Origin: Bacteroidota bacterium
GTDB lineage: Bacteria; Bacteroidota; Bacteroidia; Bacteroidales; UBA10428
Reading direction: 5' to 3'
NCBI GenBank assembly: GCA_024640925.1
Contig: JAHEEB010000298.1
Location: 1-6,018 of the forward strand
DNA: 6,018 nt
Part shown: piece after piece, positions 1 through 6,018 of the stretch
How the letters are laid out: every line of letters begins with the position of its first letter
Position numbering within the stretch: the stretch's first letter is position 1
The notes under the pieces: generated by a model
What the model was told of the DNA's origin: nothing
The model's database searches: none
What the model saw: the letters and a program-made list of their open reading frames with translations, nothing else
Position numbers and translations under genes: made by a program

Positions 1-243
1 TCCAAATGCATTCAGACATAACCCGATAATACACATAATTCTACCCGCATTCAAATTACTATAACCGGTATATTGACCAGGATAGGTTTCATTTAGTTGT
101 TTCCCCTCGCGGGATATAAGCAATCCGATTATAGCCAGGATAAGACCTATTCCACAACCAAAAACCAGAGATAAAATACCCAATACCAGCACAGAGGTGG
201 CATTGGGTAATTGTTGTTGTCTGTTATCTATAATTGTTTCCAT
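1..243 (-). CDS. Small 'CCC motif'/DUF4190-like membrane protein (3' end outside window)
   Basis: The first 81 codons are present and the gene runs off the left edge. The reading frame begins at an ATG (241-243) and is open throughout. The N-terminus is short and polar (METIIDNRQQQLPNATS). It is followed by a hydrophobic segment at about residues 17-43 with one Cys (C30) and several Gly, a polar stretch around 44-58, the signature YTGYSNLNAGRI at 58-69, and the start of a second hydrophobic segment from about 70. This order (LPNAT, hydrophobic helix, YTGYSNL.AGRI, second helix) matches, from memory, small Bacteroidota proteins annotated as CCC motif membrane proteins. Only one Cys of the usual cluster is present here. 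The function is unknown; it is probably an inner-membrane protein. It starts 7 bases after the stop of the upstream membrane protein gene, so the two are probably co-transcribed. No Shine-Dalgarno sequence is seen. Confidence 0.8.
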   Translation of the reverse strand, partial: METIIDNRQQQLPNATSVLVLGILSLVFGCGIGLILAIIGLLISREGKQLNETYPGQYTGYSNLNAGRIMCIIGLCLNAFG

Positions 244-250
244 AAATAAA

Positions 251-760
251 TTATCTCATCGCTTTTAAATTCAAAGCATACATTATAATAAACCCTGCAG
301 TAAAAATGAATCCGAAAACCAATGAGAATCCCAACATAAAACTAAATCCAATTAATGCAACTGGTAATACAAGTATAATTATTTCTGATACTGAATATAA
401 ATAAAATCCCAGCTTTTTAAGTTTCCACATCATAATTACACCAAAAAGAGCAATAATTGAACATGCAAGATTAACCAAATTAATTATCAAGGCATGTTCC
501 ATAATTGCCTGGCTTGTCCCCATTATTTTTCCAAAAAATGAAGCAAACCCGGGAGATTGGGAAGACAATTCGCCCATTGCCTCATCCATTGCAACATTAG
601 ACTCTTCGCTTACTGCATTATAGAAAGGAGCCATGGCTATACCGATTAAAGCACTTAAAATACTAAAACCTGTTCCTATAAAACTAAGGATACAAATCAC
701 TGTTAGAAAGGTCGGACGTTGATTATTTTCTGACATATTAGTACACTTTTGGTTATTCAT
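251..760 (-). CDS. Uncharacterised multi-pass membrane protein, 169 aa
   Basis: I do not recognise a characterised family. The protein has four likely membrane segments: about residues 18-45, 89-112, 117-138 and 140-164. A polar, acidic loop (about 48-88, containing SEESNVAMDEAMGE) lies between the first and second. A short basic turn, KLKK (113-116), separates the second and third. The segment RPTFLTVICILSFIG (15-29) resembles the start of small Bacteroidota membrane proteins of unknown function. The start is uncertain. The longest frame begins at the ATG at 758-760, but the ATG at 734-736 (M9, giving MSENNQRPTFL) is as good or better by likeness to such proteins. Neither has a Shine-Dalgarno sequence. 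It lies 7 bases upstream of the next membrane protein gene on the same strand, which suggests an operon of envelope proteins with a shared role. No catalytic or metal-binding motif is visible. Confidence 0.75.
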   Translation of the reverse strand: MNNQKCTNMSENNQRPTFLTVICILSFIGTGFSILSALIGIAMAPFYNAVSEESNVAMDEAMGELSSQSPGFASFFGKIMGTSQAIMEHALIINLVNLACSIIALFGVIMMWKLKKLGFYLYSVSEIIILVLPVALIGFSFMLGFSLVFGFIFTAGFIIMYALNLKAMR

Positions 761-800
761 CGAAAATAAGAAAAAAAAAGATATAGTAATTCAATAAATT

Positions 801-831
801 CAAACACATTATAAGATTTCTTGATTTCAAT
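801..831 (-). promoter_or_regulatory. Possible Bacteroidota-type promoter for the membrane protein pair
   Basis: On the minus strand, TGTGTTTG (808 to 801) matches five of the six fixed bases of the Bacteroidota -7 element TAnnTTTG. ATTG (831 to 828), 19 bases upstream, approximates the -33 TTTG. A TATAAT-like hexamer (813 to 808) overlaps the -7 element. Transcription would start near 793, leaving a leader of roughly 30-60 bases depending on the start codon. This is motif matching by eye. Confidence 0.35.
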
Positions 832-843
832 TTACCAAACAGG

Positions 844-874
844 TTTTTTATCATCGTACGAAAAATTACCTTTG
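844..874 (+). promoter_or_regulatory. Bacteroidota-type promoter of glyA
   Basis: TACCTTTG at 867-874 matches the -7 consensus TAnnTTTG at every fixed base. A T-tract (844-849) supplies a TTTT approximation of the -33 TTTG with a 19-base spacer. Transcription would start about seven bases downstream, near 881, giving a leader of about 26 bases before the ATG at 907. The upstream in-frame GTG at 874-876 begins on the last base of this element, so it could not be in the transcript. Confidence 0.6.
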
Positions 875-906
875 TGTACTTTTTAATCAATAACAATATT
901 TATCAG

Positions 907-2187
907 ATGGAACGCGATAAAAGTATATTTAATCTTATTGAGAAAGAACACCAACGCCAATTACATGGTATTGAACTGATCGCTTCAGAAAATTTTGTAA
1001 GCGAACAAGTGATGGAAGCCATGGGCAGTTACCTAACCAATAAATACGCCGAAGGATATTCTGGGAAACGTTATTATGGAGGTTGCCAGGTAGTAGACGA
1101 AGTAGAAACTCTAGCCATTGAACGTGCCAAGGACTTATTTGGTGCATGCTGGGCTAATGTTCAACCACATTCCGGTGCACAAGCAAATATGGCAGTTTTA
1201 ATGACTGTTTTAAAACCTGGTGATACATTTCTGGGATTCGACCTTTCGCATGGCGGTCACCTATCACATGGTTCTCCCGTAAACTCATCGGGACTTTTTT
1301 ACCGACCAGTTAGCTATAAGGTGAAAGAAGACACCGGCAGAGTTGATTACGATGAAATGGAGGCTGTTGCAAAAAAGGAAAAACCAAAACTTATCATCGC
1401 AGGAGCTTCGGCCTATTCGCGCGATTGGGATTACGCACGAATGAGACAAATAGCAGACAGTGTTGGCGCTATTTTAATGGCTGATATCGCTCATCCTGCA
1501 GGGTTGATTGCTAAGAAATTATTGAAAAATCCTTTCCCACATTGCCATATTGTTACTACAACTACACACAAAACTCTTCGGGGTCCCCGCGGTGGAATGA
1601 TACTTATGGCTAATGATTTTGAAAATCCATGGGGGATAAAAACACCTAAAGGCAACCTAAAAACTGTAGCCGAAATGCTTGATAGCGCTGTTTTTCCTGG
1701 AATTCAGGGAGGTCCACTGGAACATATAATTGCGGCCAAGGCTGTTTCTTTTGGTGAAGCATTAAGCGATAGTTTTCTTGATTATGGAAAGCAGGTTATA
1801 AAGAATGCTTCCGTAATGGCTGAATCTTTTATGCAAAGAGGTTATAAAGTTATTTCAGGAGGTACAGACAATCATTCCATGTTAATTGATTTACGTACAA
1901 AAGCACCTGATATTACTGGTAAACAAGCTGAAAACACTCTCGTACTTGCAGATATTACCATAAATAAAAATATGGTACCATTCGATAGCCGTTCGCCTTT
2001 CCAAACTTCGGGTTTCAGGGTTGGATCTGCTGCAATTACAACACGTGGCATGAAAGAGGATGTAATACCTCAGATTGTTGAAATGATTGACGAGGTTATT
2101 ATGAATATCGAAAAAGAATCAGTGATTGCCAGCGTACGTAAACGAGTAAACGATTTAGTGGCTAATTACCCTCTGTTTGCTTATTAA
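907..2187 (+). CDS. glyA: Serine hydroxymethyltransferase
   Basis: This cytosolic PLP enzyme converts serine and tetrahydrofolate to glycine and 5,10-methylene-tetrahydrofolate, the main source of one-carbon units. The 426-residue product has the normal family length. Visible hallmarks are [10 protein letters not shown] (23-32), [16 protein letters not shown] (44-59), the [12 protein letters not shown] loop (115-126), the PLP-contacting D193 and H196 in [10 protein letters not shown], the PLP-binding lysine K222 in [25 protein letters not shown] near the middle, and R371 in [13 protein letters not shown], expected to bind the substrate carboxylate. K222, D193 and H196 each align with E. coli GlyA K229, D200 and H203 at a constant offset of 7. 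I chose the ATG at 907 because the protein then begins MERDKSIF, as Bacteroidota homologues do. The longer frame from GTG 874 adds 11 residues encoded inside the promoter. The gene is monocistronic: divergent genes lie upstream and a terminator follows 33 bases after the stop. Confidence 0.97.
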   Translation: MERDKSIFNLIEKEHQRQLHGIELIASENFVSEQVMEAMGSYLTNKYAEGYSGKRYYGGCQVVDEVETLAIERAKDLFGACWANVQPHSGAQANMAVLMTVLKPGDTFLGFDLSHGGHLSHGSPVNSSGLFYRPVSYKVKEDTGRVDYDEMEAVAKKEKPKLIIAGASAYSRDWDYARMRQIADSVGAILMADIAHPAGLIAKKLLKNPFPHCHIVTTTTHKTLRGPRGGMILMANDFENPWGIKTPKGNLKTVAEMLDSAVFPGIQGGPLEHIIAAKAVSFGEALSDSFLDYGKQVIKNASVMAESFMQRGYKVISGGTDNHSMLIDLRTKAPDITGKQAENTLVLADITINKNMVPFDSRSPFQTSGFRVGSAAITTRGMKEDVIPQIVEMIDEVIMNIEKESVIASVRKRVNDLVANYPLFAY

Positions 2188-2220
2188 GATTTTTCAGCAG
2201 GATAAAAATGATATCATTTG

Positions 2221-2253
2221 CAGGTTAGCTTACCGAAAGCTAACCTGTTTTTT
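2221..2253 (+). terminator. Rho-independent terminator of glyA, in the gap between convergent genes
   Basis: A perfect 11-bp inverted repeat, CAGGTTAGCTT (2221-2231) and AAGCTAACCTG (2237-2247), encloses a 5-base loop. It is followed by six T residues (2248-2253), and AT-rich sequence continues after them. The T-tract on the plus strand fits termination of glyA. Its end overlaps the stop codon of the convergent mtnA (2252-2254). On the minus strand the hairpin is not followed by a comparable T-tract, so it would be a weaker terminator for mtnA. Confidence 0.88.
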
Positions 2254-3358
2254 ATTTATTTTCCGGATATAGTTTTAAGATCGAACTTCTATCAGACTTA
2301 CAAATACCTCGTTCGGTAATAAAGCCTGTAATCAATCTTGAAGGGGTAACATCAAAACCGAAATTACGTGCCGGGCTATTTAAGGGAGTAATCAAAACTT
2401 TTGTAATTTCTCCATTACTTAAACCCTGGATATATTTAATTTCATCTGCATTTCTTTGTTCTATAGGAATTTCTTTTAATCCATCAGAAATAGCCCAATC
2501 AAAGGTTGAAGAGGGTAAAGCAATATAAAAAGGAACATTATTGTCTTTCGCTGCCAGTGCTTTTAAATAAGTACCGATTTTATTTGCAGCATCACCTGAA
2601 TTGGTTACCCTGTCTGCACCTGTAATAACTAAATCGATTAGACCATGTTGCATAAGATGTCCGGCTGTATTATCAACAATAATTGTATGCGGAACACCAT
2701 GGTTTAATAGTTCCCAGGCCGTAAGATTAGCACCCTGGTTTCGCGGCCGGGTCTCATCAACCCAAACATGTACTTTAATTCCTCGATGAAATGCTTCATA
2801 TATCGGCGAAGTAGCAGAACCATAATCAACAAAAGCAAGCCATCCGGCATTGCAATGTGTAAGTATGTTTACTGTTTCCCCATTTTTATTTCTGCTGATT
2901 TCTTCGATAAGTTTCACCCCGTTTAGACCAATTTGCCTGCAACACGCTACATCTTCATCTGCAATATTAATTGCTGTTTTACAAGCGATTTTCAATTTCT
3001 CATCAATGGTTTCAGCAGAAGAAATATCCTTAAATTGCCTGTCTACTGCCCATGCCAGATTAACTGCAGTAGGTCTGGTATTCTTAAGGATATAGGCCAT
3101 ATTAATAAATTCCTTTTCAAAGTCTTTTGTTTTACTTGCCTTAACTGCAGCAAGATACATTCCATAACCGGCAGCTGCACCAATTAATCCAGCTCCTCTC
3201 ACCTTCATATCTTTAATTGCAGCTACCATTTTGGTAAAGGAGTTTATCTCTTCAACAACAAACTGGTGTGGCAACAGAAGCTGATCGATAACACAGACTA
3301 CATCCGAGTCATCACTCTTAAACCAAATTGTTCGGTAATTCTTACCATCTACATTCAT
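2252..3358 (-). CDS. mtnA: S-methyl-5-thioribose-1-phosphate isomerase
   Basis: This is predicted to convert the aldose 5-methylthioribose-1-phosphate to the ketose methylthioribulose-1-phosphate in methionine salvage, in the cytoplasm. The 368-residue length and motif order fit MtnA of the eIF-2B alpha/beta/delta-like superfamily: VRGAGLIGAAAGYG (53-66), RPTAVNLAWA (95-104), LTHCNAGWLA (166-175) with catalytic Cys169, VWVDETRPRNQGA (198-210), VITGADRVTNSGDAANKIGTY (from 244) with catalytic Asp249, and FDVTPSRLITGFITERG (335-351). The THCNAGW and HVWVDETRPRNQGA forms resemble the proteobacterial-type branch more than B. subtilis MtnA. RGAG replaces the commoner RGAP. The start ATG at 3356-3358 gives a usual N-terminus. 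The gene stands alone between glyA (convergent) and pepD (divergent). No mtnK, mtnP or lower-pathway gene is in view, so the in vivo substrate could also be a related 5-deoxypentose phosphate. Confidence 0.92.
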   Translation of the reverse strand: MNVDGKNYRTIWFKSDDSDVVCVIDQLLLPHQFVVEEINSFTKMVAAIKDMKVRGAGLIGAAAGYGMYLAAVKASKTKDFEKEFINMAYILKNTRPTAVNLAWAVDRQFKDISSAETIDEKLKIACKTAINIADEDVACCRQIGLNGVKLIEEISRNKNGETVNILTHCNAGWLAFVDYGSATSPIYEAFHRGIKVHVWVDETRPRNQGANLTAWELLNHGVPHTIIVDNTAGHLMQHGLIDLVITGADRVTNSGDAANKIGTYLKALAAKDNNVPFYIALPSSTFDWAISDGLKEIPIEQRNADEIKYIQGLSNGEITKVLITPLNSPARNFGFDVTPSRLITGFITERGICKSDRSSILKLYPENK

Positions 3359-3435
3359 TGGTTATTGTATTAAATATTTCTTTAATCGAATTTGGCAATT
3401 TAATCAATCTGCCACTAAAATAAAAATCATTTGTA

Positions 3436-3466
3436 CAAAACCAGATTATTTCAAGGTAATTTCATA
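3436..3466 (-). promoter_or_regulatory. Possible promoter of mtnA
   Basis: On the minus strand, TGGTTTTG (3443 to 3436) matches five of six fixed positions of TAnnTTTG. TATG (3466 to 3463), 19 bases upstream, approximates the -33 TTTG. Transcription would start near 3429, giving a leader of about 70 bases. The match is by eye, and chance matches are common in AT-rich spacers. Confidence 0.3.
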
Positions 3467-3515
3467 AAGCGTAAAACTCCATTTCCTATTTTCCTCAATA
3501 AAAACTATATTAGCA

Positions 3516-3527
3516 TAATGATCATTA
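3516..3527. repeat. 12-bp perfect palindrome upstream of pepD
   Basis: TAATGATCATTA is a perfect palindrome ending 13 bases before the pepD start codon. It could be an operator for a dimeric regulator, but it is short, AT-rich and seen only once here, so chance is a fair explanation. I found no convincing TAnnTTTG promoter for pepD in the 182-base spacer (3359-3540). Confidence 0.3.
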
Positions 3528-3540
3528 AAGACCTTAAATT

Positions 3541-4992
3541 ATGGGAAAAGAAATAGTTAATTTGGAACCAGGTATCATTTGGAAACACTTCTACGATATT
3601 ACACAAATCCCTAGACCATCCGGACATGAACAAGGAATGATCAGTCATTTGGAACGGTTTGCTGTTCAACAAAACCTGGAATATTCGAAAGATGCTATCG
3701 GAAACATACTTATAAAAAAGCCTGCATCAAAAGGACGCGAGAAGCTTCCAGGTATAGTGTTACAGGCACATGTCGATATGGTTCCTCAAAAGAATAGCGA
3801 TAAGGAACACGATTTTACCAAGGACCCTATAGAAACAATTATTGACGGGGAATGGCTGCATGCTAACAAAACTACCCTGGGTGCTGATAATGGAATAGGA
3901 GTTGCAGCCATGCTTGGTATCCTGGAATCAAAGGAGATAGCTCACGGGCCTATCGAAGCTCTCTTTACTGTTACCGAAGAAACCGGAATGGATGGTGCTT
4001 TTGGGCTTAAACCAGGTTGGTTTAAAGGATCGGTTTTAATCAATCTCGATTCGGAAGATGAAGGTGAACTGTTTGTTGGCTGTGCTGGAGGCATCAACTT
4101 TTCAGCTTCCATGACCTATGGCGAAGAAAAGACACCTGATGGAATTGCCTACACCCTGAAAATTTCAGGTCTGAAAGGAGGGCATTCAGGAGTAGACATT
4201 CACCTTGGTCGAGGCAATTCGAATAAGATTATGGGTAGAATATTATGGTCAGCCATGTCTGATTTCTCCATACGAATTGCCAATTTAAAGGGGGGTGATC
4301 TACGCAATGCCATTCCTCGCGAAGGAAATGCTACTTTAGTTATTCCTAAGAATCAGGAGGAAGATTTTAAAAAATTCGTTGAAAAAATCAGTATTGATAT
4401 AAAGACTGAATATAAGGTAACTGAACCCGGCATCGTTATTGAACTTATATCCGTAGAGAAACCTCAAAAGGTGATTGCCGACACAGATGCCAGAAAACTG
4501 GCCGGTATTCTTTGTGCGGCCCCAAACGGTGTTTTAAGAATGAGCGATGAAATGCCCGGCGTTGTAGAAACTTCATTAAATCTGGCCATTGCATCCTTCA
4601 ACGATGGAAAGGCAACAATATATTATTTACTTCGAAGTTCGGTAAATAGTGCTAAATATGCTTTATGTGATCAGGTTTCGGCTTTTCATAAACTGCTTGG
4701 TTGTGAAATAGAGTCGAGCGGAGATTACCCCGGCTGGAGACCAGATAGTAATTCATATATATTAAAAACTGCTACTAATGTTTATCAGCATATGTTTGGC
4801 AAAAAACCAGGAGTAACTGCCATACATGCCGGATTGGAGACTGGTATTATTGGTGGCACTTATCCGGGCCTCGATATGATATCATTCGGACCCACTATCC
4901 GTTTTCCCCATTCGCCCGATGAAAAAGTCAACATTGCCAGTGTGCATAAGTTCTGGGATTTCCTTAGAGGAATTCTCGAAAAATCGAATTAA
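3541..4992 (+). CDS. pepD: Aminoacyl-histidine dipeptidase (Xaa-His dipeptidase, M20 family)
   Basis: This cytosolic di-zinc dipeptidase cleaves Xaa-His dipeptides such as carnosine, and other dipeptides. The 483-residue length is typical of PepD. The metal and catalytic residues of the M20 family are all visible: H77 and D79 in LQAHVDMVPQ, the bridging D116 in LGADNGIGVA, the catalytic base E146 and ligand E147 in TVTEETGMDGA, D170 in LINLDSEDEGE, and the C-terminal ligand H457 in FPHSPDE. These line up with the Vibrio alginolyticus PepD set (H80, D119, E149, E150, D173, H461) at near-constant offset. LKGGHSGVDIHLGRGN (211-226) marks the lid/dimerisation domain inserted in the catalytic domain. 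There is no signal peptide. The ATG at 3541 gives the expected N-terminus, with no Shine-Dalgarno sequence. It is divergent from mtnA. No clear terminator separates it from the downstream glycogen synthase gene, 125 bases away, so some read-through is possible. Confidence 0.95.
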   Translation: MGKEIVNLEPGIIWKHFYDITQIPRPSGHEQGMISHLERFAVQQNLEYSKDAIGNILIKKPASKGREKLPGIVLQAHVDMVPQKNSDKEHDFTKDPIETIIDGEWLHANKTTLGADNGIGVAAMLGILESKEIAHGPIEALFTVTEETGMDGAFGLKPGWFKGSVLINLDSEDEGELFVGCAGGINFSASMTYGEEKTPDGIAYTLKISGLKGGHSGVDIHLGRGNSNKIMGRILWSAMSDFSIRIANLKGGDLRNAIPREGNATLVIPKNQEEDFKKFVEKISIDIKTEYKVTEPGIVIELISVEKPQKVIADTDARKLAGILCAAPNGVLRMSDEMPGVVETSLNLAIASFNDGKATIYYLLRSSVNSAKYALCDQVSAFHKLLGCEIESSGDYPGWRPDSNSYILKTATNVYQHMFGKKPGVTAIHAGLETGIIGGTYPGLDMISFGPTIRFPHSPDEKVNIASVHKFWDFLRGILEKSN

Positions 4993-5082
4993 ATTCAATA
5001 CTTGTTAATGCTCTAACAGAAGGACAAAAAAATCAGTGCTCCTCGCTTGGAATGGATAATTCTAGCGAAATTGCTGATTATG

Positions 5083-5089
5083 TATTTTG
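5083..5089 (+). promoter_or_regulatory. Weak candidate -7 element before the glycogen synthase gene
   Basis: TATTTTG resembles TAnnTTTG with one spacer base missing, and no good -33 TTTG is seen at the right distance. It lies 28 bases before the first possible start codon (5118). It is listed only because the 125-base gap (4993-5117) has no better promoter or terminator candidate. Confidence 0.2.
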
Positions 5090-5117
5090 CATTTTGGACT
5101 AACAGAATTGATATTTT

Positions 5118-6018
5118 ATGTCGCACAGCAACGGACATCGTAGTGCTCTTCGTGGAACTTATTTAAAGAGAATCACTCAGGATGAGATGGATCGCTCCTA
5201 TTTGTTTGAGGTTGCATGGGAGGTTTGCAACCAGGTAGGTGGAATATATACTGTTATCCAGTCGAAAGTGCCATCTGTACTCGAAAAATGGAACAAAGAT
5301 CGATATATCTTACTGGGGCCATATTTCGAGCAACAGGCTTTAGCTATGTTTGAGCCCATTTTCAGTAAAAATGATATTATTTCGCAAACAGTAGCCAAAC
5401 TGAATCAGCTCGGTCTTAAGGTTTATTATGGCCATTGGCTTGTTGCCGGCAGGCCAAAAACTGTTTTATTCGATCCTATACGTGTTTTTCCAAAACTTGC
5501 CGAGATAAAATACTTATTGTGGGAACATCATGGTATATCCACCCCCGATGATGAAATGCTTAATAATACTGTGGCATTTGGTCACCAGGTCACAATTTTC
5601 TTTGAAACCCTTATTTCTCTGCTTCCTGAGAACAATCAGATTATCGCTCATTTTCATGAATGGATGTCTGGAACTCCTATTCCTGAGATAAGGTTAAAAA
5701 AACTTCCTATAAAAATTGTTTTTACAACCCATGCTACAATACTTGGCAGATACCTGGCAATGAACGATCCTGGGTTTTATGATCATTTGCACTCATACAA
5801 TTGGGCACATGAGGCAAAACATTTTAATATTGAAGCCATAGCAAACATTGAGCGCGCTGCTGCTCATGGAGCCCATGTTTTCACAACAGTAAGCGAAATT
5901 ACTGCTGAAGAATGCAAAGTATTTCTTGGCCGTGAACCCGAAGTTATTCTTCCTAATGGCTTATATATAGGGAGGTTTGAAGCCTTGCATGAGTTTCAAA
6001 ACCTTCACAGCAAATACA
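5118..6018 (+). CDS. GT3-family (eukaryote-like) glycogen synthase, N-terminal 300 residues
   Basis: This enzyme should extend alpha-1,4-glucan chains from a sugar nucleotide during glycogen synthesis in the cytoplasm. It belongs to the animal/fungal GT3 type, not the GlgA (GT5) type. Motifs shared with yeast Gsy2 and human GYS are FEVAWEVCNQVGGIYTVI (30-47), whose VGG.Y glycines contact the nucleotide sugar, then HFHEWMSGTP (178-187), FTTHATILGRYL (202-213), IERAAAHGAHVFTTVSEITA (244-263), LGREPEVILPNGL (270-282) and FEALHEFQNLHS (287-298). The gene leaves the window at residue 300, about half of a usual GT3 protein, so the second Rossmann domain and any arginine cluster for glucose-6-phosphate control are not visible. 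The start is uncertain. ATG 5118 is the first possible one, since an in-frame TGA sits at 5109-5111. ATG 5187 (M24), preceded by AGGA at 5179-5182, would begin MDRSYLFEVAWE, closer to usual family starts. Confidence 0.93.
   Translation, partial: MSHSNGHRSALRGTYLKRITQDEMDRSYLFEVAWEVCNQVGGIYTVIQSKVPSVLEKWNKDRYILLGPYFEQQALAMFEPIFSKNDIISQTVAKLNQLGLKVYYGHWLVAGRPKTVLFDPIRVFPKLAEIKYLLWEHHGISTPDDEMLNNTVAFGHQVTIFFETLISLLPENNQIIAHFHEWMSGTPIPEIRLKKLPIKIVFTTHATILGRYLAMNDPGFYDHLHSYNWAHEAKHFNIEAIANIERAAAHGAHVFTTVSEITAEECKVFLGREPEVILPNGLYIGRFEALHEFQNLHSKY

Noticed and set aside
935..1147. 70-codon minus-strand frame inside glyA
   Set aside because: It lies wholly antisense to a highly conserved stretch of glyA and has no recognisable features.
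2601..3187. Three overlapping plus-strand frames of 62-84 codons opposite mtnA
   Set aside because: They are antisense to conserved mtnA motifs, their translations look non-protein-like, and there is no start signal.
3518..3556. 12-codon frame (MIIKDLKLWEKK) overlapping the pepD start in another frame
   Set aside because: It is short, has no ribosome-binding site, and shows no leader-peptide pattern such as a run of one amino acid; chance is likely.
5003..5018. TGTTA/TAACA inverted repeat after pepD as a terminator
   Set aside because: It has only five AU-rich base pairs and is followed by an A-rich, not T-rich, stretch.
5052..5102. 16-codon frame (MDNSSEIADYVFCILD) between pepD and the glycogen synthase gene
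   Set aside because: Too short to support, with no ribosome-binding site or family likeness.
5198..5398. 66-codon minus-strand frame opposite the glycogen synthase gene
   Set aside because: It is antisense to conserved GT3 coding sequence.

Overview
This window looks like chromosomal DNA from a member of the Bacteroidota (an inference). The signs are an AT-rich composition, almost no Shine-Dalgarno sequences ahead of the starts, at least one good TAnnTTTG-type promoter, a GlyA sequence very close in style to Bacteroides/Marinilabiliales enzymes, a small membrane protein of the 'CCC motif' kind found in this phylum, and a eukaryote-like GT3 glycogen synthase, which this phylum also carries. 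The order within the phylum cannot be fixed from the sequence; something near Bacteroidales/Marinilabiliales is plausible.

Layout. Positions 1-760 hold two minus-strand genes for small membrane proteins, seven bases apart, probably one transcription unit; the downstream one leaves the window. Positions 761-906 are a divergent promoter region. Positions 907-2187 are glyA (serine hydroxymethyltransferase), whose start is better placed at the ATG at 907 than at an upstream in-frame GTG that lies inside the promoter. A strong hairpin terminator at 2221-2253 separates glyA from the convergent minus-strand mtnA (methylthioribose-1-phosphate isomerase, 2252-3358). A 182-base divergent spacer follows, then pepD (M20-type aminoacyl-histidine dipeptidase, 3541-4992). 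After 125 bases without a clear terminator comes the first 300 codons of a GT3-family glycogen synthase, cut off by the window end.

The genes are mostly housekeeping enzymes, each apparently in its own unit: one-carbon/serine-glycine metabolism, methionine salvage, dipeptide breakdown and glycogen storage. Nothing ties them into a single pathway. I saw no mobile element, CRISPR array, tRNA or rRNA, and no sign of a previously undescribed system. The points most worth checking are the glyA start, the substrate of the isolated mtnA, the start of the glycogen synthase, and the two uncharacterised membrane proteins.
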